Shown here: positions 35,114 to 45,212 of the stretch, one piece after another
Layout of the letters: every line of letters starts with the position of its first letter
Position numbering within the stretch: the stretch's first letter is position 1
Notes under the pieces: model-generated
Told to the model about the DNA's origin: nothing
Databases searched by the model: none
Seen by the model: the letters and a program-made list of their open reading frames with translations, nothing else
Translations under genes and position numbers: made by a program
Assembly (NCBI RefSeq): GCF_014397245.1
Contig: NZ_JACLHY010000009.1
Location: forward strand, 62,001-126,000
Direction: 5' to 3'
Length of the DNA stretch: 64,000 bases
Source of the DNA: Arenibacter arenosicollis
Lineage (GTDB): Bacteria; Bacteroidota; Bacteroidia; Flavobacteriales; Flavobacteriaceae

Positions 35114-37285
35114 TTATTTTTTTCTTTCTACCAATTCCAGTTGGTCTACTCCCACATTGGTGGTAAAAATGCCATAGTTGACAATGGCCTTGTTCTTTTC
35201 CAAACTATCTATACTGCCTACAGCCTTTCCGTCTATTAAACGAACACGATCGCCCACTGTAAATATGGGGCGTGGTTTGTTTTTCTCCTTTACTTCGGCC
35301 TTCTTCTTTTCTACTTTTTTCTTTTCGCGGATTACCTCTACCTTTTTAATGACCTCTTGCTCAACTTTGGCTTTTCTTGCCTTTTGAACCTTAACTTCCT
35401 TTACAGTTTGTTTTTTGCGCTTACTGTTTTCTGTTTCAACAATACGTATTAATTCGGAAACCAAAATACGCTTCTTATTATCCTGAAAATATTTTTCTGC
35501 AGCCGTATTTACCTTGTTCCCCAAATAGATCATCCTTTGGTTGTGGTCATATAGTTCCTGATAATTTTCCAATTTGGATTTGATCTTGGAATTTAGGTCT
35601 TCCAGTTTTTGGGCTTCGGTTCTAGCCTTGGATTCTTCCTCCTGTAGCCTGGAACCGGTTTTCTCCATTTTACTGCGTTCCTTTTGAAGCTTCGCAATAG
35701 TGGCATCAAAACGGACCTTACCGCGTTCTATTTTCTTTTTAGCCTTGTTTATGAGGCTATAGGGAATACCATTCTTCTGTGCCACTTCAAAGGTAAAGGA
35801 ACTACCGGCCTGTCCCAAGACCAATTGATACGTAGGTTCCAACGATTTTCCATCGAATAGCATATTGGCATTGGTAACATGCGGCAATTCGTTGGCCAAG
35901 AGTTTAAGATTGGCATAATGGGTAGTTATTACACCATAGGCACCTCGTTCGTAAAAGACCTCCAAAAAAGTCTCGGCCAGGGCACCACCCAATTCTGGGT
36001 CACTCCCGGTTCCAAATTCGTCGATTAGAAATAGGGTCTTATCGTTGCACTTCCGCAAGAAATAATTCATGTTCTTTAACCGGTAACTATAGGTACTGAG
36101 ATGGTTCTCTATAGATTGGTTGTCACCGATATCGGTAAGTACATTGTCGAACAAACAAACCTTGGATCGCTCATGAACCGGAATTAATAAACCGCTTTGG
36201 AACATTACCTGTAATAGGCCTATGGTTTTTAAAGTAATACTCTTACCTCCTGCATTAGGTCCTGATATGACGATAATTCTGTTTTCTGGATGGAGGCCTA
36301 TGGTTTGTGGATACGTTTTCTCCTTTTTGTATTTATTGCTCAAATACAGCAAAGGGTGGTAGGCATCTCTAAGGTAAAGCTCTCTGTTATCACTTATTTC
36401 GGGCAGTAGCGCATCCATTTCCAAGGCATATTTAGCCTTAGAAGCGGTTATATCCATATGTACCAGAAAATCCTGGTAGGAGTACAGGTCAGGGCTAAAA
36501 GGCCGTATCCTATTTGTTAAATCGTTCAGTATTTTTTGAATCTCTTCCCTTTCCTCGAATTCCAGGTTACTTAGTTCCCTACTGTACCTAAGAGTGGCTT
36601 CTGGTTCAATGTAAACAATACTACCGGTTTTGGAGGTTCCCATCACGGCCCCTTTGACCTTTTTCCTATACATGCTCTTAACGGCAAGTACCCGTCTATT
36701 GTCTACCACCGACTCCCTAATTTCATCCAACAGTTCGGAAGCGTGATAGGTGTTGAGGGCGCTGGCAAAGCTTTGATTTATCTTACCCTTGACTACTCCC
36801 ATTTGAGAGCGAATGTTTTGTAGGTTGGATGAGGCATTGTCCTTTATTTCTCCAAACTTATCCAAAACGCCCTCTATATGCCGAGGAATTTCTGTGTTGA
36901 GGGAAATAGATTCCGTAACCTCAAAAAGTAAGGGATAGTATTCCTTGAATTTTATAAAAAACTTTATGTGTGTTGCAACTGTTGTACAAAGGGCACCAAT
37001 TTTCTTAAAACCACCTACTTCCAAGGTGGTATTCTCAATTTTCAGGAGCTTTAGTTCAGAGTTTATGGCATCAAAATTATGGTTGGGTATCCTATTGTCA
37101 TTGGAGTAGGAGGCCAGATACTCTGAAGTTTGCCCCAAAACCTTCAAAAGTTCAGTTTTAGACGCTATTGGCTCCAAACTTAGGACCTGTTCCTTTCCGA
37201 GTTCTGTGGTACAACGCCCAGCCAATTGCTGGAGTACGGTGTTGAATTCTAAATCTTGAAGCGTTTTTGAACCTATATTATTCAT
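35114..37285 (-). CDS. MutS2-like DNA mismatch-repair-family ATPase lacking an Smr domain
   Basis: The 723-residue protein has the MutS-family core: a lever/clamp region, then Walker A SGPNAGGKSITLKTIGL, Walker B FLIDEFGTGSDPELGGALAE and VITTHYANLK. It lacks mismatch-recognition domain I, placing it in the MutS2 branch. After a coiled coil and a very lysine/glutamate-rich linker (about 620-665) the C-terminus is a small KOW-like barrel (IFTVGDRVRLIDGKAVGSID) instead of the Smr nuclease of firmicute MutS2. Family roles include suppressing recombination and rescuing collided ribosomes; which applies here is unknown. Confidence 0.87.
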   Translation of the reverse strand: MNNIGSKTLQDLEFNTVLQQLAGRCTTELGKEQVLSLEPIASKTELLKVLGQTSEYLASYSNDNRIPNHNFDAINSELKLLKIENTTLEVGGFKKIGALCTTVATHIKFFIKFKEYYPLLFEVTESISLNTEIPRHIEGVLDKFGEIKDNASSNLQNIRSQMGVVKGKINQSFASALNTYHASELLDEIRESVVDNRRVLAVKSMYRKKVKGAVMGTSKTGSIVYIEPEATLRYSRELSNLEFEEREEIQKILNDLTNRIRPFSPDLYSYQDFLVHMDITASKAKYALEMDALLPEISDNRELYLRDAYHPLLYLSNKYKKEKTYPQTIGLHPENRIIVISGPNAGGKSITLKTIGLLQVMFQSGLLIPVHERSKVCLFDNVLTDIGDNQSIENHLSTYSYRLKNMNYFLRKCNDKTLFLIDEFGTGSDPELGGALAETFLEVFYERGAYGVITTHYANLKLLANELPHVTNANMLFDGKSLEPTYQLVLGQAGSSFTFEVAQKNGIPYSLINKAKKKIERGKVRFDATIAKLQKERSKMEKTGSRLQEEESKARTEAQKLEDLNSKIKSKLENYQELYDHNQRMIYLGNKVNTAAEKYFQDNKKRILVSELIRIVETENSKRKKQTVKEVKVQKARKAKVEQEVIKKVEVIREKKKVEKKKAEVKEKNKPRPIFTVGDRVRLIDGKAVGSIDSLEKNKAIVNYGIFTTNVGVDQLELVERKK

Positions 37286-37527
37286 CTATTGTGATTTCCT
37301 TACCATAACATTTTATAACCTTCAAAGGTAAGGAATAGGAGTAATATGGGAGGTCAGTAGAACCATGTATTTACACGTAAAGTCTACCTTTTTTAGGGTA
37401 ATTAGTTGTGCTGACCACGTAAAAAGTTGATGAATGTTGGTCCATGGAACAATATTTTTGGCACAGTATGTGTTTTATAGCTAGACTATTTCAATAGTTT
37501 TTAATAAAAACCATAAAAGACCTACCT

Positions 37528-38577
37528 ATGAAAAACCTTAAATTAATCTTCGGATATATTGGTATTGGCATTTTATTGATGTCATGTAGTGCCACCAATA
37601 ATTTAACCATGGGAGCTACTGAACCAGCTATTGTTCATATTCCAAATGATATTCAGAGAATTGGTATTATCAATAGAAGTTTACCTTCCGAGGGAAATAA
37701 ACAACTTGATAAAATAGATCAAATATTGTCCGCCGAAGGCCTTAATTTGGATAAAAAAGGGGCAGAGGCAGCTATTACCGCCCTATCTGATGAATTAATA
37801 AGATCTGGAAGGTTTGAAGAAATATTAATTTTGGATAACGAAACAGAAATCCGAAAAGGACTGGATGTCTTTCCGGCTAGCCTGTCATGGGATGCTATAG
37901 AAGAAATTTGCGAAGCCAACGGTGTTGACGCCATCTTTTCGCTTGCATTTTACGATACCGATACCCAAGTATCCTATAAACCCTCTATGATGCAACTTCC
38001 CAACAGTTTGGGAATAAAAGTGGCGGTGCCAGCGCATGAAGTCACTTTAAACACTTTCATAAAAAATGGGTGGCGAATCTATAACCCCCAGACTAGGGAA
38101 ATTGTGGACGAATTCATGTACACAGATCATCTTGTCTCAACGGGAAAGGGGATTAATCCTATCAAGGCAATAGAGGCCGTAGCCCGTAGAAATGAAACTG
38201 TTGAAGAATTCAGTAAAAATATTGGTTATGCCTATGGATCTAGGATATCCCCATACAAACATAGGATCAGCAGGGATTACTTTGTACGTGGTACCGACAA
38301 TTTCGTTGTGGCCAAAAGAAGGGCACAAACTGGAGACTGGCAAGGTGCTGCCCAGCTGTGGGAAAAAGAGTTGGATAATAGAAAAGCCAAAATTGCCGGC
38401 AGGGCCTGTTATAATATGGCCATAATAAATGAAATTAATGGCGACTTGAACGCTGCAATGGATTGGGCTTCAAAATCCTATGCTGATTATGATAATAAGG
38501 ATGCCCTTAGGTATTTGAATATCCTAAAGTATAGGCTCTCCCAGAATGAAGTCTTGGAGCAACAAGCGTCTAGATAA
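37528..38577 (+). CDS. DUF6340-family lipoprotein, copy 1
   Basis: The 349-residue protein has a lipoprotein signal (lipobox LLMSC). The body resembles DUF6340: IQRIGIINRS, VDAIFSLAFYDTDTQVSY, then DYFVRGTDNFVVAKRRAQTG and a TPR-like end (AGRACYNMAIINEINGDLNAAMDWA). Probably anchored in the outer or inner membrane facing the periplasm; function unknown. The next gene is a paralogue of exactly the same length (349 residues) ending in the near-identical LEQQxSR, so this is a tandem duplication. Confidence 0.8.
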   Translation: MKNLKLIFGYIGIGILLMSCSATNNLTMGATEPAIVHIPNDIQRIGIINRSLPSEGNKQLDKIDQILSAEGLNLDKKGAEAAITALSDELIRSGRFEEILILDNETEIRKGLDVFPASLSWDAIEEICEANGVDAIFSLAFYDTDTQVSYKPSMMQLPNSLGIKVAVPAHEVTLNTFIKNGWRIYNPQTREIVDEFMYTDHLVSTGKGINPIKAIEAVARRNETVEEFSKNIGYAYGSRISPYKHRISRDYFVRGTDNFVVAKRRAQTGDWQGAAQLWEKELDNRKAKIAGRACYNMAIINEINGDLNAAMDWASKSYADYDNKDALRYLNILKYRLSQNEVLEQQASR

Positions 38578-38624
38578 GCACATCTACCTTAGAATAGGTG
38601 TACATTTTGTTGGAATAATCCAAC

Positions 38625-38666
38625 AAAAGAGTCCAGTATCCAGAAAATGGGAACTGGACTCTTTTT
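38625..38666 (+). terminator. Terminator after DUF6340 copy 1
   Basis: AAAAGAGTCCAGT pairs with ACTGGACTCTTTTT around a 15-base loop with a trailing T run, showing the two paralogues are probably separate transcripts. Confidence 0.85.
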
Positions 38667-38891
38667 GCTTTTGGACAATGCTATCAACTACTTTATAGAA
38701 TTGACGGCCTTGTTTGGAAGAGTACTAAACGCATTGCATAAATGGAGGTATTTATCCAGTTTAAAGATTAAATAGCCCCTAAATACAATGTTTTTGGGGC
38801 TATTGGACAATATTTTGCCTATAAAATGAGTTTTAGGAAGGTTATGTTAATACGCTTAATCCTTTTATCAATTCAACTTCATTTAAATAGC
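38667..38891. other. Leader region of DUF6340 copy 2 with a hairpin
   Basis: Between the terminator and the second paralogue lies an inverted repeat AATAGCCCC / GGGGCTATT (38771-38804, 16-base loop), about 90 bases before the ATG. No T run follows it on the forward strand, so it is more likely an operator or leader structure than a terminator. Otherwise nothing is recognised. Confidence 0.45.
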
Positions 38892-39941
38892 ATGAGCAAG
38901 TTTTCTATTAGGTTTTTTGCCTCAGGCCTACTAATGATAATTATAAGTTGTAGCCCAACCAAGCAAATCGTTCTTCAGACGATTGAGCCCTCACCTGTAA
39001 ATATTTCAAAAAAAATTAAGAAGATAGGCATCATCAATAGGAGCATTCTGCCAGATGTAGAAGAGGATGAAACTGGTCTTAACAGAATGGTGTCAGCTGA
39101 GGAACAATGGCTTGCCGAGCAGGGCAGGGATGCCGCTCTTACAGGGTTATTCAACGAACTTTTAAAGGATAACCGATTCCAATCTATTAAAATGCTCGAT
39201 TCCGTGCAGGAAGGGCTATTGAATTTTGACACTGGAAATGATTCCATCTCCTGGGCTTCCATTGAACAAATTTGCCAGGCCCACAATGTGGATGCCATAT
39301 TTTCCATGTCCTATTTTGATGCGGAGACCACAGTTTCGGTAAAGAAAACATCCATGATGCAACCTAACCTTATGAGAGTTAAGGTAAAGGTACCGGCTCA
39401 GGAGATTACCTTGGAAACACTTATAGAAAATGGCTGGAAAATTTATTATCCAAATAAGAATGAAATCATTGATGAATTTGTTTTTAATGGCCAGGTGGTC
39501 TCCAAGGGCAAAGGCACCAACCGTATAGAGGCTTATAGAGCCATAGAGGGGCGAAAGGACACCTTGGTTGAGCAGAGTAAGTCAACGGGCAGCAATTACG
39601 GCCAACGATTATTACCCTATGAAAACAATGTAGAGAGATCGTATTTTACACGAGGTAACGATAACCTGGACCTAGCTGGCAAGCTAATAGAAAATGGAGA
39701 TTTAGAGGGAGCATCAGTATTGTGGGAAAAGGATGTAGAGAATTCCAATCCCCGAATTGCAGGAAGGGCCTGTTATAACATGGCAGTCATTAACGAGATC
39801 AATGGCGACTTAAAATCGGCCATGGAATGGGCAACAAAATCACATACGGATTATGACAATAAGGAAGCCCTCGAATATTTGGACGTACTTAAGAATAGGT
39901 TGACCCAAAACCAAATCTTGGAACAACAGGTTTCAAGATAA
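38892..39941 (+). CDS. DUF6340-family lipoprotein, copy 2
   Basis: Start is taken at the ATG at 38892 (MSKFSIRFFASGLLMIIISC, a lipobox at IISC) because the 22 codons upstream do not fit a signal peptide; this gives 349 residues, equal to copy 1. Shared segments with copy 1 include KIGIINRS, VDAIFSMSYFDAETTVSV, SYFTRGNDNLDLAGKLIENG and AGRACYNMAVINEINGDL. Divergence is considerable, so the duplication is old. Function unknown; an envelope role is inferred from the signal. Confidence 0.8.
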   Translation: MSKFSIRFFASGLLMIIISCSPTKQIVLQTIEPSPVNISKKIKKIGIINRSILPDVEEDETGLNRMVSAEEQWLAEQGRDAALTGLFNELLKDNRFQSIKMLDSVQEGLLNFDTGNDSISWASIEQICQAHNVDAIFSMSYFDAETTVSVKKTSMMQPNLMRVKVKVPAQEITLETLIENGWKIYYPNKNEIIDEFVFNGQVVSKGKGTNRIEAYRAIEGRKDTLVEQSKSTGSNYGQRLLPYENNVERSYFTRGNDNLDLAGKLIENGDLEGASVLWEKDVENSNPRIAGRACYNMAVINEINGDLKSAMEWATKSHTDYDNKEALEYLDVLKNRLTQNQILEQQVSR

Positions 39942-40017
39942 CGGTATTTTTCAAGTTGCCTAACTGGTCAATCTAAAATCCAGTGGTTATAAATAGGTAA
40001 GGGATTGTTTACCTCGC

Positions 40018-41838
40018 TTAGAAAGATTGCATGGTAACCAACTTATTATAAACTCCATCTTTGGCCAAGAGCTGAGCATGAGATCCCTGTTCCACAATCT
40101 CTCCCTTCTGTAAAACCACTATAGTATCGGCATTTTGTATGGTGGAAAGCCTATGGGCAATTACTATTGAAGTTCTATTCTGCATCATTTTCTCCAAGGC
40201 ATCCTGAACCAATCTTTCACTCTCGGTATCCAAAGCGGAAGTGGCCTCATCCAAAATCATTATAGGCGGATTTTTAAGAACGGCCCTGGCAATGGACAAG
40301 CGTTGTTTTTGTCCTCCGCTCAATTTATTCCCGCTATCACCTATGTTGGTGTCGTAACCAAGGGGCAGCTCTGAAATAAAATCGTGGGCATTGGCTATTT
40401 TGGCCGCAGCAATTATTTCTTCCTCTGTTGCATTCTCCTTGCCCAAACCAATATTGTTTTTAACGGTATCATTAAAAAGAATGGAATCCTGCGTAACCAG
40501 CCCCATTAGGCTGCGTAGCGATTTTTTGCTAAAATCCCTTATATCTATACCATCTATTGCGATATCACCTTCATTTACATCATAAAAGCGGGTCATTAAA
40601 TTAGCTATTGTGCTTTTCCCACTTCCAGATTGTCCAACAAGGGCTACGGTCTTACCTTTAGGAACCTTTAAATTAAAATTTTTTAAGACGTACTCATCCT
40701 CATACTTAAAGGAAACGTTTTTAATTTCTATTCCTTGATCAAATGTAGATTTTGAAATGGCATCCTTCTTTTCTACGATAGGATTATCCGTTTCCAAAAT
40801 TTCCAGTACTCGTTCGGCTGCTGAATTACCCTTTTTTACCCCAAAGGAAGCCTTACTAATGGCTTTGGCCGGGGTAAGGATGTTGTATGCCAGCCCCATG
40901 TATGCAATAAATGAGGATGCATCCAAAGTCTTATCTATCAGAACCATTTTTCCTCCGAACCAAAGTAAGACGCCAATGACCAATATCCCTAAAAATTCGC
41001 CAGTTGGTGAAGCAAGATTTTGTCTGTTCAACAACTTGTTGGAAAAGTGGAAAAACCTATTGGTGGAATTTGAAAAAGTTTTATAAAATCTAGATTCGGA
41101 ATTGAAGGCCTTTATAACCCTTAAACCGCCCAGGGTTTCTTCCACAATGGATAAAAACTCCCCCTGTTCCCTTTGTACGCGATCCGATTTCTTTTTCAGG
41201 GATTTTCCAATTCTGGAAATAATCATTCCTGCTATCGGAATAAAAATAAACACGAAGAGGGTAAGCTTTGTACTTATCCCAAACATGATCAAAATAGTAA
41301 ACAGGATGGTAAGGGGTTCTCTAACTATCAGTTCCAAAATGGATAGGAATGAATGTTGGATTTCCAATACATCGGAGGTAATACGGGCAATAACATCGCC
41401 CTTTCTCTTTTCAGAATAATAGGAAATAGGCAAGTCCACTATTTTGGCATACATCTTATTTCTAATGTCCTTTAATACCCCATTTCTTAAAAAGGTAATG
41501 AAATACATGGCCAGGTAATTAAAGAAATTCTTTAAAAGAAAAAGAATCAATACTAGGCCAATCACCAAGACCAAACCTCGCATTTCATCATCGCCGGAAT
41601 ATAGGTTGACACGATAATTGATATAATCCTGCAGATAATCCTTAAGTTCCCCAAAGCCTTCATAGACCGGTTCTACCAAAATCTTTTTTTCCGGTTTAAA
41701 AAGCACATCCAACATGGGAATTAAAGCGGCAAAAGAAAGGGCACTGAAAAGGGCGTATAGAATATTAAAAAAAATGTTTAAAAATCCGTATTTACGGTAT
41801 GGTTTCGCAAAGCGAAGAATTTTCTTAAAATACTCCAT
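40018..41838 (-). CDS. MsbA-like ABC exporter (fused permease/ATPase)
   Basis: The 606-residue half-transporter has six transmembrane helices (about 15-320) and one ATPase domain: Walker A GQSGSGKSTI, signature LSGGQKQRLSIARA, Walker B IMILDEATSALD, and H-loop IVIAHRLSTI. It would flip lipid A core or another lipid across the inner membrane as a homodimer. Its start overlaps the phosphomutase stop by one base (TAATG), so it is the last gene of an operon with sugar-nucleotide and glycosyltransfer genes, which fits a glycolipid export role. Confidence 0.9.
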   Translation of the reverse strand: MEYFKKILRFAKPYRKYGFLNIFFNILYALFSALSFAALIPMLDVLFKPEKKILVEPVYEGFGELKDYLQDYINYRVNLYSGDDEMRGLVLVIGLVLILFLLKNFFNYLAMYFITFLRNGVLKDIRNKMYAKIVDLPISYYSEKRKGDVIARITSDVLEIQHSFLSILELIVREPLTILFTILIMFGISTKLTLFVFIFIPIAGMIISRIGKSLKKKSDRVQREQGEFLSIVEETLGGLRVIKAFNSESRFYKTFSNSTNRFFHFSNKLLNRQNLASPTGEFLGILVIGVLLWFGGKMVLIDKTLDASSFIAYMGLAYNILTPAKAISKASFGVKKGNSAAERVLEILETDNPIVEKKDAISKSTFDQGIEIKNVSFKYEDEYVLKNFNLKVPKGKTVALVGQSGSGKSTIANLMTRFYDVNEGDIAIDGIDIRDFSKKSLRSLMGLVTQDSILFNDTVKNNIGLGKENATEEEIIAAAKIANAHDFISELPLGYDTNIGDSGNKLSGGQKQRLSIARAVLKNPPIMILDEATSALDTESERLVQDALEKMMQNRTSIVIAHRLSTIQNADTIVVLQKGEIVEQGSHAQLLAKDGVYNKLVTMQSF

Positions 41839-43547
41839 TAACCTATATTCAACTCTTTAAGGATTCTTTCAATTTTAGCATCGAGTTCAGCATCTACTTT
41901 TTTATAATCGGATGCCTTCTTCAATTGGGTATTGATACTAAAGTAAAATTTAATTTTGGGTTCCGTACCACTGGGTCTGGCTGCCATTTTGGTACCATCT
42001 TCGGTAATGTATATCAATACATTGGATTTTGGGATATCTATTGGGGATACTTTACCTGTAATTACATTTTTAGAAGTTGCCGTATTGTAATCCTCTACAA
42101 CAACCACTTTTGAGCCATCAATGGTTTCAACGGGATTATCCTTGAAATCGATCATCATCTGTTTAATTTCCTCAGCGCCCGACATTCCTTTCTTGGTCAA
42201 GGAAATTAATTTTTCCTTAAAGAACCCGTAATCCACATAGCAATCTATTAAATCTTTGTAGAAAGAACTGCCATTAGCCTTGGCGTTGGCCCCAATCTCA
42301 CATGCCAATAGGGTAGCGGTAACCGCATCCTTGTCGCGCACAAAATCACCTACCATAAAACCAAAACTTTCCTCACCCCCTCCAATAAAAGGCTGGTTTG
42401 GAAAATCCTTGATCATTTTAGCAATCCACTTAAATCCTGTTAGGGCAGTTTTACATTCCACTCCATAGGCCTTGGCCAGCGAGTCCATCATTGGTGTAGA
42501 AACTATGGTGGAGGCAATAAACTCCTTCCCTGAAATACCTTTTTTCTTTCTTTGCTCCAATAAGAACTTGGTCATCATGATCATGGATTGGTTACCATTT
42601 AGAATTTCCATTTCTCCTTCCAAATTGCGGACGGCCACTCCTAGTCGGTCACTATCAGGATCGGTACCAATAACCATGTCCGCTCCAATTTCCTCGGCTT
42701 TTTTAATAGCCATGGATAGGGCTTCCGGTTCTTCGGGGTTAGGGGAGACTACAGTTGGAAAATTACCATCGGGTTTGGCTTGCTCCTCAATTATGGTAAC
42801 ATTTTTATACCCTGCCCGTTTCAATACTTCGGGGATTACAGTAATGGATGTGCCGTGTAAGGAGGTAAATACAATTTTAAAGTTGTCCTTGCCCTTGGCA
42901 TTGAAGTTTCCATTTTTAACGGATGCTTCAATAAATGCTTCGTCAACCTCCTTGTCTATTAATTCTATTAAACTTTCATCTGCATTGAATTTTATATCTT
43001 CAAATGAAAGGCTATTTATTTCGCTTACAATAGCGCCGTCCTCAGGTGGTACTATTTGTCCACCGTCCGTCCAATATACTTTATAGCCATTGTATTCCGG
43101 CGGATTATGTGAAGCTGTTAAAACAATACCGGCGTGGCAATTAAGGTATTTTACGGCAAAGGATAGTTCAGGGGTGGTCCTCAATTCTGAAAAAAGGAAC
43201 ACCTTTATACCATTGGCAGCAAAAACTTGGGCAACTGTCCTGGCCAAAGTGTCACTATTATGCCTGCAATCATAGGCGATGACCACTTTAACCTGTTCAT
43301 CCTTATAAACCTGGTTAAGGTAGTTACTAAGGCCTTGGGTACTTTTCCCCAAGGTATATTTATTGATCCTATTGGTACCGGCACCCATAATTCCGCGCAT
43401 ACCTCCCGTCCCAAATTCAAGGTTCTTATAAAAGCGGTCTTTTAACTCTTCGGTATTGTTGTCAATTAACTTTTGAATCTCGTTTTTGGTCTTGTCGTCG
43501 AAAAAATCGGTCAACCAGCTTTTGGCATTTTTTAGTATGGCTTCCAT
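41838..43547 (-). CDS. Phospho-sugar mutase (phosphoglucomutase/phosphomannomutase)
   Basis: The 569-residue alpha-D-phosphohexomutase shows all four active-site loops: catalytic TASHNPPEYNGYKVYW (phosphoserine), metal-binding DPDSDRLG, sugar-binding GGEESFG and phosphate-binding RPSGTEPKIKFY. The long form of about 570 residues is like PGM2-type enzymes active on glucose-, mannose- or deoxyribose-phosphates. It supplies sugar-1-phosphates for the cell surface. It sits between the DPMS-like glycosyltransferase and the ABC exporter in one operon. Confidence 0.9.
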   Translation of the reverse strand: MEAILKNAKSWLTDFFDDKTKNEIQKLIDNNTEELKDRFYKNLEFGTGGMRGIMGAGTNRINKYTLGKSTQGLSNYLNQVYKDEQVKVVIAYDCRHNSDTLARTVAQVFAANGIKVFLFSELRTTPELSFAVKYLNCHAGIVLTASHNPPEYNGYKVYWTDGGQIVPPEDGAIVSEINSLSFEDIKFNADESLIELIDKEVDEAFIEASVKNGNFNAKGKDNFKIVFTSLHGTSITVIPEVLKRAGYKNVTIIEEQAKPDGNFPTVVSPNPEEPEALSMAIKKAEEIGADMVIGTDPDSDRLGVAVRNLEGEMEILNGNQSMIMMTKFLLEQRKKKGISGKEFIASTIVSTPMMDSLAKAYGVECKTALTGFKWIAKMIKDFPNQPFIGGGEESFGFMVGDFVRDKDAVTATLLACEIGANAKANGSSFYKDLIDCYVDYGFFKEKLISLTKKGMSGAEEIKQMMIDFKDNPVETIDGSKVVVVEDYNTATSKNVITGKVSPIDIPKSNVLIYITEDGTKMAARPSGTEPKIKFYFSINTQLKKASDYKKVDAELDAKIERILKELNIG

Positions 43548-43592
43548 AGTCGTTTGGTATTATATGTTCTTAAAAATACAAAGAATATTTGT

Positions 43593-44549
43593 TTATTTTT
43601 CGGTAAGATTTATCTCTTCTGTGATATTGTAGCGGGTTTCATTATTTCTGGACCGTACCATAATTTCTCCTAAAAAGCCGGCAAGGAAAAGTTGTGTTCC
43701 TATTACCATGGCTATCAGTGATATATAAAATTGAGGTCGTTCGGTTATTAGCCTTCCGAAGGGGTTGATAAAAACTTTATCGATACCCAAATAAAGTGCA
43801 AATCCAAATCCAATGGTAAACATCAATACTCCCAAAGCACCAAAAAGATGCATGGGACGTTTGCCAAACTTGGAAACGAACCAGATGGTAATTAAATCCA
43901 AAAAACCATTAATGAAGCGGTCCATACCAAATTTGGTTTTTCCATATTTCCTGGCTTGATGTTGAACTATCTTTTCGTCAATTTTGTGAAATCCGGCACT
44001 TTTGGCCAATACTGGAATATAGCGGTGCATTTCCCCGGAAACTTCAATGGTCTTTATAACCTCTTTTTTATAGGCTTTTAGGCCACAATTAAAATCGTGC
44101 AGCCGTACCCCTGAAGTTTTACGGGCGGCCCAATTAAATAGTTTGGAGGGGAGATTTTTGGAAATGATGGAGTCATATCTTTTTTTCTTCCAACCGGAGA
44201 TAAGATCAAAGCCTTCATTAGCGATCATTTGGTATAATTCCGGGATTTCCTCTGGATTGTCCTGAAGGTCTGCATCCATAGTTATGACCACATCGCCTTG
44301 AGCGGCCTTAAAACCGGCATGTAAGGCTTGGGATTTCCCAAAATTCTTTAAGAAGCGTATTCCTTTTACATTAGGATTGGTCTTGCCCAAATTAGTGATA
44401 ATGTCCCAAGAAGAATCTGTACTTCCATCATCGATAAAAAGTATTTCATATAAAAAATGATTGGATTGCATTACGCGTACAATCCAATCATGCAGTTCTG
44501 TTAACGATTCTTCTTCGTTGAGTAAAGGAATTATTATAGATATATTCAT
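43593..44549 (-). CDS. DPMS/GtrB-like family 2 glycosyltransferase with two C-terminal membrane helices
   Basis: The 318-residue enzyme has a GT-A domain (IIIPLLNEEESL, FIDDGSTDSSW, VITMDADLQDNPEEIP) and two C-terminal transmembrane helices (about 235-255 and 270-295). This layout is typical of polyprenyl-phosphate sugar transferases such as dolichyl-phosphate mannose synthase or GtrB, which load a sugar on a lipid carrier at the inner membrane. It is followed by the phosphomutase and preceded by a DUF4199 gene on the same strand. Confidence 0.88.
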   Translation of the reverse strand: MNISIIIPLLNEEESLTELHDWIVRVMQSNHFLYEILFIDDGSTDSSWDIITNLGKTNPNVKGIRFLKNFGKSQALHAGFKAAQGDVVITMDADLQDNPEEIPELYQMIANEGFDLISGWKKKRYDSIISKNLPSKLFNWAARKTSGVRLHDFNCGLKAYKKEVIKTIEVSGEMHRYIPVLAKSAGFHKIDEKIVQHQARKYGKTKFGMDRFINGFLDLITIWFVSKFGKRPMHLFGALGVLMFTIGFGFALYLGIDKVFINPFGRLITERPQFYISLIAMVIGTQLFLAGFLGEIMVRSRNNETRYNITEEINLTEK

Positions 44550-44584
44550 TCGGTACTAATGGAAAATCTTTTCAAAAGTACAAA

Positions 44585-45109
44585 TTACTGAATAGTTTCT
44601 TGCTTTTTTAAAATTAATGCGGGAATAAGTGATAATAAAAGACTTGCCACTACGCTATAAATTAGTCCGAATACTATTTGCATTGAGGGCGTTGTGAATT
44701 TTTTACCCATTTCCATTTGAGCATCAATTTGTTCAGGAGTCATTTTAGTAGTTTCCATAAGCATCCCTTTTTGATACTCCATGGCCTTGTTCATCATTTC
44801 TGGATCAATAACTCCGGCCAAGATCTGATTGAAGATAATGCCAATGATACCGGCAACTAGGCCAATACCGATACCAATTTTCAAGCCTTCACCAAAGGAC
44901 ATAAAACCGCTGTTGTCTTTTTTGAACTGCATCATACCTATAACGATTACGGCAATGGTTATAAGAAGGCTTACACCCATGACCAATGGGCCACCTTGGT
45001 AATGCATATCCAACGAGTATAACATCAATATAAATACAACACTAATGGCACCGAGGATAAGTCCATAAGTTAAAGCGTATTTACCTGTTTTTGGTTTGGT
45101 TTCTTCCAT
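44585..45109 (-). CDS. DUF4199-family membrane protein
   Basis: The 174-residue protein has four predicted helices (YGLILGAISVVFILMLYSL; VMGVSLLITIAVIVIGMMQF; IGIGIGLVAGIIGIIFNQI; IVFGLIYSVVASLLLSLI) separated by a polar loop rich in Met and Glu, matching DUF4199. Function unknown. It is the first gene of the operon leading to the GT2, phosphomutase and ABC exporter genes, a neighbourhood common in flavobacteria. Confidence 0.82.
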   Translation of the reverse strand: MEETKPKTGKYALTYGLILGAISVVFILMLYSLDMHYQGGPLVMGVSLLITIAVIVIGMMQFKKDNSGFMSFGEGLKIGIGIGLVAGIIGIIFNQILAGVIDPEMMNKAMEYQKGMLMETTKMTPEQIDAQMEMGKKFTTPSMQIVFGLIYSVVASLLLSLIPALILKKQETIQ

Positions 45110-45212
45110 GTTGATTAAAGTTTTAATGATTTTTTCAGATTAGTTGTGAAGTTGTTAAATTTGTTACATTTAAAGTTAGATAATTTTTATTTTTCTTTTT
45201 TAAGATTTTAAG

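Noticed and set aside
42472-43086. Long antisense open frame (204 codons, forward strand)
   Set aside because: It lies wholly inside the phospho-sugar mutase gene, whose motifs are unmistakable, and shows no family features.
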